A DNA stretch of 64,000 nt from Paraescarpia echinospica (Eukaryota; Annelida; Polychaeta; Sabellida; Siboglinidae), in NCBI GenBank assembly GCA_020002185.1, contig CM034543.1, positions 11,960,746 through 12,024,745 on the forward strand. The letters run 5' to 3'. The translations under genes and the position numbers were made by a program. This document shows positions 21,596 to 33,060 of the stretch, one piece after another. The stretch's first letter is position 1, and each line of letters opens with the position of its first letter. Below the pieces are notes generated by a model. That model was given only the letters and a program-made list of their open reading frames with translations. It was not told the DNA's origin and ran no database searches.

Positions 21596-23371
21596 TTACA
21601 TATATCCAGCCCTTCTGAGGTATGTGTCGATTTTATTTTTAAACATATTCACACTACTAGCACCCACACAATCATCAGATAATCTGTTCCATTCATTCAC
21701 AGTCCTTTGTGAAAATGAGAACTTTCTCACGTCTAATCTACACTGCTCCTTTACTAATGTAACGTCATGTCCTCTAGTCTTTCTATCTTTCTTAACTGAA
21801 AAAAACATATTTCCATCAATATTTTCATAACCATTCAATATTTTAAACACTTCTATCTGATCTCCTCTCAATCTCCTGGTCTCTAGTGTTGTTAATCCAC
21901 ATTCTTTTAGGCGTTTTTCATAACTAAGATCCCTCAGTTTTGGTATCATTTTAGTCGCTCTCCTCTGTACTCTTTCTAGCATATCTATATCCTTCTTGCG
22001 GTATGGCCTCCACGCTTGTATACAATATTCTAAATGAGGCCTAAATATTGTTTTGTACAGCGGTATTATTAGTTGTTTTTCTTTATATGCTATATTTCGC
22101 CTAATCAATCCAAGGATTTGATTTCCCTTTGAAGCTGCAATTCCACACTGCTCTGAAACATTCATGTCAGCACTAATTGTCAGCCCTATGTCTTTTTCTT
22201 TTACAGTAGTACTTAGTACAGTTCCCCCCATTGTATATTCTACATATTCGTTCCCATGTCCTGTGTGAAGGCATTTACATTTCCCAAAATTGAACAACAT
22301 TTGCCACTTTTCAGACCATTTGATCAATCTGTCAAGATCATCTTGTAAATGCTGTCTATCTCCATCACTTTTAATCCTTCTAAACAGTTTTGTATCATCT
22401 GCAAATTTCAACACCTTGCTAGCTATATCATCGTCCAAATCGTTTGTATATATTAAGAATAATATAGGTCCTAATACTGATCCCTGTGGTACCCCACTCA
22501 ATACCGATTTCCAGTTTGAAGCCTCCCCATCAACTACTACACGTTGTCTTCTGTCAATCAGCCATTGTTCTATCCAGTTTATTATACCATTTCCTATGCC
22601 ATTGGCCTTTAGTTTAAGCAGTAATCTTTGATGTGGTACTTTGTCGAAAGCTTTTTGAAAATCTAAGTAGACGATATCTACTGGTGATCCCTCATCTACC
22701 CACTTAGTGATGTCTTCCAAGAAACATAACATATTTGTTAAGCATGACCTCGCTTTTAGAAACCCATGTTGAGATGGGTTGATCAAGTTATGTTTAACAA
22801 GAAAATCCACCATGTGATCTTTAATTAGTCTTTCTAATAATTTACAAATCACCGATGTTAAACTAACTGGTCTATAATTATTTGACTTGTTTCTCGAACC
22901 TTTTTTAAATAACGGTATAATGTTTGCTTCTTTCCATTCTAAAGGAACCACTCCCTCTTCTAATGACAAGATGAAAACTGTTGCAAGCGGTATGCTAGTT
23001 TGTTCTACAATTTCCAATAGTAGTTTGTGTGGAATACAATCCACTCCAGGTGATTTATTTTCCTTCATAGCCCTAATTTTCTTAGCTACCATTTCTGGGG
23101 TTACAATTAACTGTCTTAAATAGTCTGATTCTGCCCCCTTGAACTTAGCCTCTGGTACTGGCAGTGAACTAGTGTCTTCTCTGGTAAACACTGAACTAAA
23201 ATACTCATTTAGGTCGTCTGCCATTAAGAATCCTTCTGATATTATATTTCCAGCACTATCTTCTAGGGGACCAACCTTATCCTGAACTTTCTGTTTGCTT
23301 CGAACATACACATAAAAACTCTTGCTGTCATGTTTGATATTACAAGCTAATTTATGTTCGTAGCTTCTCTT
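21596..23371 (-). pseudogene. Family A ORF2, reverse transcriptase and C-terminus
   Basis: Open for about 590 residues. RT blocks: KENKSPGVDCIPHKLL, WKEANIIPLFKKGSRNKSN, YRPVSLTSVICKLLERLI, QHGFLKARSCLTNML, VYLDFQKAFDKVPHQRLL (block A), LSGVPQGSVLGPILFLIY (block B) and VLKFADDTKLFRRI (block C, FADD). C-terminal CR1 blocks follow: GNQILGLIRRNIAYK, LEYCIQAWRPYRKKDI, ERVQRRATKMIP and FSFSQRTVNEWNRLSDD. It ends RRAGYM. The RT itself looks intact. Confidence 0.9.
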
Positions 23372-23971
23372 TTAATTTCTAATTTCAGCTGTAGCTTGGT
23401 TTAGTGCTTCTTTATAAATGTTGTAGTCTTCGTCATTTCCAGTACGTCTATATGACTTCCACATCATTTGTTTATACTTAATTTTTGTAACAGCTTCTTT
23501 AGATAAGTATTTCTTTCTGGTCCGTTTCACTTGTTTTTTGAAGGGAACAAATTTATCTACGATGCACTCTATTTCATTCTTTAAGATATTCCAGCATTCT
23601 GTTGCTGTCTTATTCTTCAGTGTATTATTCCAGTCTATCTTTGCTAAATATTTCCTAATTTCCTTATGTCTTCCTTTGTGGAAATTTCTCATGAACTGCT
23701 TTTTATTATTTCTTTCCGATTTTACTTTGATGGTAAAATGTATCTGGTTGTGATCACTACTTCCCAGAGGCTCACATAATTTAACATTGTCAACTAATTC
23801 TTTATGTGAGGACACAACTAAGTCTAACACATTCTCTCCCCTGGTTGGTTCTAGCACATGTTGAGAAAGGAAACTATCATGTACTAAAACTAAAAACTTG
23901 TGGTCCTCACTACCCATACTCTGTAGAGATTTCCATTTGATATGCTCATGGTTAAAACCCCCCATAATAAC
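23372..23971 (-). pseudogene. Family A ORF2, endonuclease C-terminal part and linker
   Basis: Reads MGGFNHEHIKWKSLQSMGS, where the family norm GDFN has become GGFN (codon GGT at 23,957-23,959), then LGSSDHNQIHFTIKVK with the conserved SDH. The linker follows (EIRKYLAKIDWNNTLKN, KKQVKRTRKKYLSKEA). It ends at TAA (23,372-23,374). A related copy at about 7,110 has a sense codon there, so this is a private nonsense mutation. Confidence 0.82.
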
Positions 23972-24506
23972 ACAGTCCCGTTTTGCTCACTTCCCTTATA
24001 GCGTTTTGTATTTTTTCATTCTCTTCTATGCTTATGTTTGGACTTCGATAAACTAATCCAACCGTTAACGTTGAGTTTCCTGTAACTATGTTACACCAAA
24101 CAGCTTCTTTGCAATCTGCTTCTCTGTCTAATTTTATTTCATAAGCCTGGATAGATTCTTTAATATATAAAATAACTCCACCTCCCGTTCTTCCTCTTCT
24201 ATCTTTCCTAAACATTACATATCCTGTCAGTCCCAATTCGGCATCTGATATATCGGTGGTTGCCCATGATTCGGTTATACCTATTATGTGAGGGTCAATA
24301 TCTTCTACCATAATGTTTAGTTCATTTCTTTTGTTTACTATACTCCTTGCATTTAAACAAACACATTTATACCCAGCTTCAGAACAGTTTTCCAGACTGT
24401 TCTTTGCTGAATTATTTTTGCTGTCTTTATCTATGCCTCCAGTTTCAGGCTTCTCTGCGAGTCCCCCCTGCGAATTTAGTTTAAATATATGCAACCTGTC
24501 CCACTG
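23952..24506 (-). pseudogene. Family A ORF2, endonuclease N-terminal part
   Basis: The frame opens after TGA at 24,507 and overlaps the end of ORF1. It encodes CVCLNARSIVNKRNELNIMV (nuclease start), HIIGITESWATTDI (catalytic Glu), FRKDRRGRTGGGVILYIKES and TLTVGLVYRSPN. It ends at a frameshift just before the GDFN block (TGLCYYGGF then stop). The nuclease nicks the target DNA. A one-base deletion near 23,970 separates it from the next part. Confidence 0.82.
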
Positions 24507-25303
24507 TCAACAGATCGCAAGAGATTCTCTGAGAATACGGCTGCCCCCTTTCCACTTAGATGGAGGCCATCTCTCATGTACATATCTTCTCTCCCAACAA
24601 AGTACCCCCATAAATCTATGAATCCCACGCCCTCTTCTTCACACATCTGCTCAACTAGTGCGTTGATCGCCATTCTCTTACAGTTTCTGTATCTTGCCCC
24701 ACTTCCTCCCATTACTGGCAAAATTCCTGAGAGAATAACCTGTTCCAATCTTGTCTTCTTTAGCTTCCTCACTAGATGTCTGTACTTCTGAACTATCCCA
24801 GTTGTTCCCTCCTTGTCTGCATTGTTTGTCCCAACGTGTACTAGTATAGACCCTCCCTTGCCATGCCCCAATACCTTCTCTACCCTTTCGGTCACATGCT
24901 CTATCCTAGCCCCCGGTAGATATACAACAACGTCCTTCCCCTCGCATATAGTCTTGTCTGTTTTTCTCAGAATTGAATCGCCCATAAACACTCTCTCTTT
25001 TCTCCTTGCCCCCTCAATCACTGCCTCGGAGTAGCTCCTCCGGTTTGCATATGTCTGGTTGTTGTCTTTTCCTCTTGTCGTCTTCTCTCCTGTCACATTC
25101 TCTTCCATTCCCTTCTTTCCTTTCGCGTTTTCTGTTTCCCCCTTTCCTCCTGTCATCTTCTCTTCTAGCACATTTACTCTCACTTCCTTTCGTCCCTTCT
25201 TCTTTCCTCCCATCACATTTTCTTCTCTCCTCTCCCGTCCCTTTTCCCCGGCTATCTCGTTTACTACGGTCACTTTCTCCCCTGTCACCTTCACGCCTGT
25301 CAT
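24476..25303 (-). pseudogene. Family A ORF1, SGNH-esterase part
   Basis: 275 residues. The first 85 are a low-complexity Lys/Glu/Gly-rich stretch with repeated EENV-GEK blocks. From residue 105 an SGNH hydrolase follows: ERVFMGDSILRKTD (block I, catalytic Ser), VHVGTNNA (block III), VILSGILPVMGG, and DGLHLSGKGA (block V, Asp-His). This matches esterase domains of CR1 ORF1 proteins. The open frame begins at the ATGA overlap with the preceding part and ends 19-30 bases inside the ORF2 frame. All catalytic blocks look intact. Confidence 0.85.
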
Positions 25304-25878
25304 GTTTTCTTTTTTTGCTGAACACTCTGTCTTCTTCCATCAGTCTTCTGTCTCACAGTTTTATCAACTGCCTCTGTGGTATCTACCTCTTCACCACCTG
25401 TATCGCTGTCGCGTCTCTCCTCATTCTCTACAGTCTGACTACCTGTTGATCTATCCCCACTGGCCCGTTTTCTTTTCCTCTGCCGAACACTTTTCCTCCG
25501 TCCCTCTGTTTTCTCAATGTCTTGTTCCTTCACACCGGTCACCTTTCCTCCTCTCAGTCTCCTTTCTTCAGTCTCCGTGTCACAACTCTGCTCCTTCTGT
25601 GTTGTAGAATTCTCAACTCTCTCCGCGTCATCCCTCTCTGCTCCATCTATTTCTATGTTGAGTCTCGCCTTCATCTCCTTCACTATATCCGTCAACTTAC
25701 ACACCTCCTTCATCAGACATTCCACCCTCAAACACCCCATACACCGAAAGGTGAATCCGTCATCTTTGGTCTCTGCCCATGATTTTGGACAGCCAGACAA
25801 CGCAAAATCCACCCAGCTCTGGCAGTCGTTGCAAACTAGGTGTCATTTTGCCCTGAGTTGCTGCTTGCAAGGTGCCAT
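25300..25878 (-). pseudogene. Family A ORF1, N-terminal PHD-like/coiled-coil part
   Basis: From ATG at 25,878 the frame reads MAPCKQQLRAK, then TGA at 25,843-25,845, then HLVCNDCQSWVDFALSGCPK and FRCMGCLRVECLM, a zinc-binding PHD-like cluster. It continues with a heptad-like segment (VCKLTDIVKEMKARLNIEID) and a charged tail with KRKRKRASGDR-type basic clusters. It closes at 25,300 with an ATGA overlap with the next frame. CR1 ORF1 proteins bind RNA and help particle formation. The TGA is also present in the other ORF1 copy (30,859-30,861). Confidence 0.75.
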
Positions 25879-26455
25879 ATCAGAATTTATTTATGTTCAA
25901 AATAGTTTTGATATAGTCTTTGAAAATACTTTTTTGTGTACAATTTACACCATATTGTTTAGGTTATAGTTAGTTATATTTGTAAACACACAGTGACACA
26001 CCGTGCCTTACCTAGTTACGATGTCGATGACAATGTATTCAAGTTAGGCTTAGATACAAGGTAGTCTTTACAAAGACTGTTTCCTGTGTACTAATATACA
26101 CTTTAAAAGATTGTTATTTCAGGTTTTAATTACTCATCTAACTACACCGATTATCTCAAATAACGCTATTCTATTGTCGTTCACGGTACGCTAACTTCGC
26201 CAGTGACCTACTTTGTAAACAACGTTCCGATTACATTAACGTCCCCAATTATCGCTCGCAAATCGCCTACTTTTAATCTACCCTAGATTACTCCCTCTAG
26301 CTAACTTTTATCAAAAAATATTGCTTAATATATATGTATAATCACGTTATGTATGATATACGCTCAATAATATCACTTATCTTGATCAAATATCCTTATA
26401 TTTTCGCAAGTTTGCTGCACCAAATTCAAACCAATTCACCACCGGAAGTCCCCCT

Positions 26456-26984
26456 ATACAATTGGTGGGTGTATGCGTGTGTGTAGTGTGTGTGGGTATG
26501 TGTGACCGCGCGCATGTGTCTGTTTATATATATATATATATATATATAAATATATATATACATATATATATATATATATGCATATAATAGCAATCATTCT
26601 TAGTGAAATGTTATATCTGCATGTTTACCATTTAGTACATAAAACACGAATTATCGCAATGCACGATCTCAATTAATGACAGCTGGCTGCGCGCATTTTA
26701 TCGCATCATACAGACGGCATTGCAGTTTTACCATGCTACATACCTAGTCATAACGACTGACCATAAAAATCCTCTCGATGATAGGGAGAGAGACTGAATC
26801 AAGAACAATTTGAACATATTCCGTGGTTCCAAATACTAGCATCCATTCGAAAAAGAACATCTGGTACTGCCAACAGGGGCTGTTTTTTATATAAAATCAT
26901 GTTAATATTTTTTTAGGAAGGAATTACCAAACGTGTACGCCATAGGTCACCTGTGGGTAATATGCAACTTTTATCAGATAATTT
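26456..26984. other. No gene; TG and (AT)n microsatellites
   Basis: TG-rich tract at 26,462-26,520, (AT)n at about 26,525-26,582, then unique DNA. Confidence 0.7.
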
Positions 26985-27306
26985 TAGATATAGTGTCCGA
27001 CCAAATGATTTTGGAAATGATACTGTAAGGACATACATAAACTACCGAGAAAACACTGAAAATCAACTAGGCTACACGGTATCTTGACAGACACACCAAA
27101 CGTTTCAAAGAGGTTTTAAAATTATCACCAAGCGGGCCAACATTCAACTTGGCACTTTCCCAATACACGTCAATAAGAAAACACAGAATGAGACAATGAT
27201 TCAACCATAAACAATTGAAAAGCTAATAATATATATACACACACATACATAAACACATTCTGCGTCGCTTCGTTGAAATCACAGGCACGACAACCTGTGA
27301 CATTAT
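26985..27306 (+). repeat. Dispersed repeat R1, copy 2
   Basis: Same order of landmarks as copy 1: TATCTTGACAGACACACCAA, AGAATGAGACAATGATT, TTCTGCGTCGCTTCGTTGAA and ATCACAGGCACGACAACCTG. It lies about 530 bp beyond the 5' end of the family A element. Confidence 0.75.
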
Positions 27307-28699
27307 GTCGACTTGTGGAACTGTATACCTTGTAAGCAATATTAATGTTTTAACTTGCATGCAGAACTGCTCTTATAGCACGTGTTTTTTTTCGAGTAAC
27401 GTTTGAAGTTCTATAGAGCAAAACCGCGTAAAAGACCCATACTGTGCACAAAGGTGCGTTGGTAACATTTCGTGATTTTTATGCAGAACTGCGTGTCTGA
27501 GATTTCCTCCCGGTTCACTGACGTGTTTTTTGTCTGAAGTCATACGGCAGTACAGAAAGGTCAAGACTCGCGTCGTACACAAAACAACAATTATCACAAT
27601 GAGCCGACTGAAGTCACGGAAATGTGTGTTAAACTCCACAAAACCGCTAAACTCATCGCCCTGTAACATTAGAGAATTTAGACTGGAAAGGTAAGAACAC
27701 AACTGCACGACACACCACCAGTCAGCAGAGAACAAACTCGAACTACAACAAGCGATGCAGCGATGGTGAGAAGTGTTCTTAACCATTTATCGTGGTAGTC
27801 ATATCTCCTAAATGCATTTCGTGCTAACAGCCACGCACACGTGTTCGTAACATGTGTTCGTGTTAGCATGCAATGATCCTGAATAGTCCCAGATACATGA
27901 AAACTAGTTTTAGGTTTTGTCAATATGTTTCTTTTTCATTATATTCTTTTTCCTTGGAATATTGTGACATTTCGTTATCGGCATGCAGATCTGAGCATTT
28001 TCAAATTTGCACCAATATGTACATTATGTCCTACCCCGTTTTGCTTGCCTAAGCCATGTTTTTATTAGACATGTTCAGTTGCGTGTGAGCCTGCGACGAA
28101 CTGAGTATTGTCACGTTACGTCTGTTGCCGTATTTGCACTAGGGTCTTGTTTACGCATATGTTTTGGAGAATTTTTTAAATAAAATGTCAAACGCCAACA
28201 AATAAAAACTGGTGTTTCGTGGCGAATTCGTAGAAGTAAAGTTTGAGTGAACGTGTTTGCAGGGATAAACATATGATCCCATTACGAACGTAACTCTTAT
28301 AAATACGCCGTGGGTCAAGGGTTCTTAATGGTGTTTAGGATTATACAATTGCTCGCAACGTAAATCCTAATCAGAAAATGTAAAACAAATTCAAACCGTG
28401 TTTTGTACTGTGTATGTTCACCGATCATCATTATTGTGATATAGATGTCAATGATAGCAAATGAAGTCCGTTGCGTTTTGTCATACATTGCTATGATTTG
28501 ATGTCGCCTCCGCAGAAATATTATGGTATCCGTGTGAGACGAAATGTTTTTTTTTAAACAAATATTCGGAAATAGTTCGGCTGTAAGTTTTAAGAAAGAT
28601 GGGCATTTTGATAGATGTAGTAATTATAAAGTGGATAGCTCTTATAAAATGCAAATCGTTTAGGCAAAAAACTCAGTGCAGTATTATATATCATTCATA
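27307..28699. other. No gene recognised
   Basis: Unique AT-rich sequence. The 137-residue minus-strand open frame at 27,373-27,786 has no recognisable domain and no splice context I trust. Confidence 0.45.
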
Positions 28700-28930
28700 C
28701 ACACATATAAAGGTAACATAGATTATACAAATATACGCAGAAAGCATGGGCCACTTAGACTGGTGGGAATGCCTGTCGGAACAGATATGTCTTTAAACTA
28801 GATTTAAACTCAGACAGAGTAGGTAAATTTCGAAGATTGGCAGGCAGTAAATTACAAAAGATTAACTGGACTGTCCTGGATACTCTGTACCTTATGTAAA
28901 TCTGGAACCGCAGATAAGAACAAAGGAACC
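28700..28930 (-). pseudogene. LINE C-terminal tail fragment
   Basis: Minus-strand translation contains RTVQLIFCNLLPANLRN followed by LPTLSEFKSSLKTYLFRQAF. This is the usual last block of L2/CR1-like LINE proteins ('W..LP..LRN..S...FK..LKT.LF'). About 50 bp of 3' UTR follows. Nothing else of the element remains. Confidence 0.65.
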
Positions 28931-28949
28931 AACTAACTGGTGAATGCAT

Positions 28950-29825
28950 AGGCGGTATATTAGTTTGTGACTTCTCCTCTTTTTAAAATTTATACAAAAA
29001 ACAACGATCATCATCGTGAAAAAAGACGTGATGTGCTCGATATTGATACCCACTGTTACAGTTTTTATTTTAAGCCAATTGTAATTTCATTCCCAATGAA
29101 ACGAGGGGACAATGAACACATATCAACATATTTTATTGAGTTTAAAAGCAAACCGATCTTATACGAATTTCAAAGTAGCTTGCTCGCTTCCGTAGAAACA
29201 GGACACTGACGTGTGATTTCATATGACTCCAATAGAACACTCCAATTAAAGATAATACGCAACACTTATATAGGCAACAGAACGTTTTTATTATTTTTGT
29301 TTTATGCAGGACATACTTATACAATTAATATGGAAAATCAGATAGAAACGTAGGAAAATAAAACACATAACGGTGAAGTCTTTTAAATATTTTATAAAAT
29401 ATGTTAGTAAATTTAGACATAGATTGTTGCTACATAAGCAACTGCATTTTAGAAGACAGTATTTTTGTCCACGTTGATGCACGTGACACACTCACATATC
29501 ATAACTTTATCATGCTCTCATCTGTACGGAAAGGATTTCGCCGGTTTCAGTCCCATTCTTATGACTGATGGTGTTTTTGCAGTCGTGTTTCCACCTTTCC
29601 TTTCTAGTCTCTCCGTGACTTCAATCGTCTCACAATTAAAATAAGTACTCCTTGTGTAAATGTATTTTGTGAACGTCGGTTGTCTTTATCTCCTTGTGCG
29701 GCCGTATGACCACATGCAACAATGACGTTGGTGCATCGAGAGAAAAGATAAGCACAGTAGGGATAAAGAACGTGTTTTTTTTTATAAATCATTAATCTTG
29801 TTTTCAAACTGTATGGTTTCACCGA
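28950..29825. other. No gene recognised
   Basis: AT-rich unique DNA with several short open frames lacking conservation signals. Confidence 0.5.
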
Positions 29826-30035
29826 TCAACATAATGTCATAGGTTGTCGTGCCTGTGATTTCAAAGAAACGAAACAGAATATATTTACTTTACAGTATGT
29901 GAGTCGTTTTTCAATTGTCCATGCAACCGTTACTGTCTCACTATATGTTTTCTTATTGACGTGTTTTGGACGAACGCCAAGTTGAACGTTGGCTCGCTTG
30001 GTTCTAACTAACAGCCCGTTCATAGGCGCGTACAC
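29826..30035 (-). repeat. Dispersed repeat R1, copy 3 (inverted)
   Basis: The complement shows AACGTTCAACTTGGC, CACGTCAATAAGAAAACA and GAAATCACAGGCACGACAAC, in the same order as copies 1 and 2. It ends near an (AT)n tract 30 bp away. Confidence 0.7.
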
Positions 30036-30063
30036 ACATTATAAAACGTAGATAGAACCAAAT

Positions 30064-30064
30064 G

Positions 30065-30106
<42 letters not shown>
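30064..30106. repeat. (AT)n microsatellite
   Basis: Uninterrupted AT run between repeat R1 copy 3 and the family A copy 2 start. Confidence 0.95.
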
Positions 30107-30110
<4 letters not shown>

Positions 30111-30825
30111 GTAAATATAATATAGACATTTAAGATTGTATACATAATATACATAAAAACAAATACCATTGCAGTTCGACACACCAGCACAAGTGTTATG
30201 TGCTGGTGCTTTCCGTGTCTTGAGATATATGTCTTGCCGCCGAGCTCAGTACCATCCTAGTATTGGCGGGACCTTCTGGTAATGCATTGTTTCGAATTTG
30301 GTGCAGCAAACTTGCGAGAATAAAAGGATATTTGATCAAGATAAGTGATATTATTGAGTGTATATCATACATAACGCAGTTGTAGATACATATTAGGCAA
30401 GATCATTTTTCTTAAAAGTTAGCTAGAGGGAGTAATCTAGGGTAGTTTAAAAGTAGACGATTTGCGAGCGATAATTTGGGACGTTAGTGTAATCGGAACG
30501 TTGTTTACAAAATTAGGTCACTGGCGAAGTTAACGTAACGTGAACGACAATAGAATGTGTTAGTTGAGATAGTCGTTGTAGTTAGATGAGTAATTAAAAC
30601 CTGAAATAACAAACTTATAAAGTGTATGTTTGTACACAGGAAACAATCTTTGTAAAGACTACCTTGATTCTAAGCATAACTTGAATAGATCGTAAGGCAC
30701 GGTGCGTCACTGTGTGTTAACAAATATTACTAACTATAACCTAAACAATCTGGTGTAAATTGTACACAGAAAATGTCTTGTTAAAGATTATATAAAAACT
30801 ATTTTGAATATAAATAAATTCTGAT

Positions 30826-31353
30826 ATGGCACCTTGCAAGCGGCAACTCAGTGTAAAATGACACTTAGTTTGCAACGACTGCCATAGCTGGGTGGATTTT
30901 GCGTTGTCTGGCTGTCCAAAATCACGGGCAGACACCAAAGGAAACAGATTGACTTTTCGGTACATGGGGTGTTTGAGGGTAGAATGTCTGATGAAGGAGA
31001 TGTGTCAGTTGACGGATATAGTGAAGGAGATGGAGGTGAGACTCAACATGGAAATAAATGGAACAGACAGTGATGACAGGGAGAGAGTTGGGAATAGTAC
31101 GACACAAAAGGAGCAGAGTTGTTACAGGGAGACTGAAGAAAGGCGACTGAGATGAAGAAAGGTGACAGGTGTGAAGGAAGAAGGAAATGAAAAGAAGACA
31201 GAGGAACGGAGGAAAAGTGTTCGGAAGAGGAAAAGAAAACGGTTCAGTGGGTGTAGATCAATAGGTGATCAAACTGCAGAGAACGAGGAGAGAAGCGACA
31301 GCGATGCAGGTGGTGAAGAGATAAATATCACAGAGGCAGTTGTAAGACTGTGA
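30826..31353 (+). pseudogene. Family A copy 2, ORF1 PHD-like/coiled-coil part
   Basis: Starts MAPCKRQLSVK, then TGA (30,859-30,861) at the same codon as copy 1, then HLVCNDCHSWVDFALSGCPK. A stop after EERRLR (31,153-31,155) is followed by the matching MTGVKEE...KRKRKRFSGCRS continuation up to 31,353. Cysteines of the zinc cluster are mostly kept, but FRCMGC reads FRYMGC. Confidence 0.75.
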
Positions 31354-31429
31354 AACGAAAGACTGAGAAAAAGGTCGGTGTTTAGGAGCTGCAACAGAAG
31401 GAAGGCAAGAGTTATGCAGATGCACTAGT

Positions 31430-32066
31430 TATGGGGAAGAAGAGGAAACTGCGAGTGGTCATGGGGGATTCCATTATCAGGAAATTGGACAAGACAATAA
31501 ACAAGGGGGAGGACGTGACTGTATGTCTACCACGGGCAAAGATAGAGGATGTCACAGAAAGAGTAGGCTAACTCATGGGCAATGGAAACGGGGGATCTAT
31601 TCTTGTGCACGTGGGCAGCAATAATGCTGTGAAGGAAGATACGACGGCAATCATTGATAAGTAGAGGAGACTGGTCTGCACACCGAAAGGGGCACACATT
31701 GGACAGATCGTGTCATCGGGTATACTGCCGATAATGGGTGGCAGAGGACACTACTTCAAGAATTGCAGAAAAGTGGTCTTCAACACACTGATACAGAAGT
31801 TACGTATGGATGAAGGAGTCGGCTTTGTAGACATGTGGGCAAGCTTTGTAGGGAGAGAAGATATGTTTATGAGTGAAGGGCTACATCTGACAGGAAACGT
31901 AGCTGCAATTCTAGGAAGCGAGTTCATTAGGTGCATAGGTGAAGGTACAGACATAGTTGAGTATTTAAACTATATGCAAAGGGGATACGTAGAGCCACCT
32001 CAAAGAAATAGTACAAACAAATTTACAAGGAAAGGTTCACCAAATAACCATACAAAATTAACTTAG
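31430..32066 (+). pseudogene. Family A copy 2, ORF1 SGNH-esterase part
   Basis: Reads VVMGDSIIRKLDKTI in a broken frame (about 31,460), VHVGSNNA near 31,600, and from 31,710 an open 118 residues: SSGILPIMGGRG, VGFVDMWASFVGREDMFM, EGLHLTGNVAA. Block V has Glu-Gly-Leu-His where copy 1 has Asp-Gly-Leu-His. The low-complexity insertion seen in copy 1 is missing here. Confidence 0.75.
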
Positions 32067-33060
32067 ATGTGTATGCTTAAATGCCATAAGCATAGTAAAT
32101 ACGAGAAGCGATTTAGACATCATGATAGCGGATATAGACCTCGATATAATAGGTTTCACAGAATCATGGGCACATGAAGACGTGGTAGATGCTGAATTAG
32201 CTCTTTCGGATTACGTCATGTTTAGAAAGGACAGGCAAGAGAGAAGGGGAGGCGGAGTCATAATGTAAATTAAAGAATCTATACAGGCATTTGAAGTACA
32301 AATGAAAAGAGAAGCAGATTGCAAGGAATCTATTTTTTGCAACATAGTTACCAGAAACGCAACATTAGCAACATTATCGTAGTCCTAACATACGATAAGA
32401 GGATGCTATGTAACTGCACAACGCTATAAAGGAGATAAGTATAGGGGAATATGTTATAAGCGGTGATTTTAATCACGGACATATTCAATGGAAATCACTA
32501 GAGAGTGCTGGAGGTGATGACCAACAGTTTCTACTTCTAATACAGGACTATTTTCTTACCCAACATGTTTTGAATTTAACCAGAGGTGGGAACGTGTTGG
32601 ATTTAGTGTTTTCTTCTCAAAACGAATTAGTAGATAATGTTAAAATACATGGACCTTTGAGATCTAGTGATCATAACCAGAACCATGTTAGTATAAAAGT
32701 ACAATCAGGGAATAATGGTTAAAAGCGATGGATGAGAAACTTTAACAAAGGCAAATATAAACAGATGAGAAAATATGTAGCTATATATAGATTGGACTAA
32801 CTTAATGAAAGACAAGACAGAAATATAATGTTGGACCATTTTGAAAGATGAGATTGAGGGCATTATTGAAAGATGTGTTCCCCTAAAAACCAAGGGAAAC
32901 GATCTAGGAAGAAACACCTATCAAAAAAAACTATACGAAAAATTGCTCACAAACAAATTATGTGGAGAGTTTAGAGAAACACTGGAAATATAGAAGACTA
33001 TAACAACTACAAAGAGGGCCTTAACCTAGCTACAACAGATATTCGAAAAACCAAACGAAC
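32067..33060 (+). pseudogene. Family A copy 2, endonuclease and linker
   Basis: Frames interrupted by stops show ADIDLDIIGFTESWAHEDV (32,130-32,190), RKDRQERRGGGVIM, VISGDFNHGHIQWKSL (32,455-32,500, catalytic Asp kept), LRSSDHNQ near 32,660, then the linker to about 33,060. Confidence 0.75.

Larger units (their letters stand above)
21507..26455 (-). mobile_element. CR1-clade non-LTR retrotransposon, family A copy 1 (full length, about 4.95 kb)
   Basis: Complete CR1 layout on the minus strand: 5' UTR (26,455-25,879), ORF1 with PHD-like and SGNH-esterase parts (25,878-24,476), ORF2 with endonuclease and RT (about 24,506-21,596), short 3' UTR and a 10-bp-type tail (AATCTTGTTA). Homology to the copy at 30,268 (plus strand) begins at the same point and fixes the 5' end. 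ORF2 is disabled by one frameshift (about 23,970), one stop (23,372-23,374) and one catalytic substitution, so the copy is young but dead. PHD and esterase domains in ORF1 are an established feature of CR1-like elements. Confidence 0.88.

Noticed and set aside
25006..25607. Long plus-strand Ser/Phe/Leu-rich frames
   Set aside because: Antisense shadows of the purine-rich family A ORF1.
27373..27786. 137-residue minus-strand open frame
   Set aside because: No recognisable domain, odd composition and no partner exon; likely chance.
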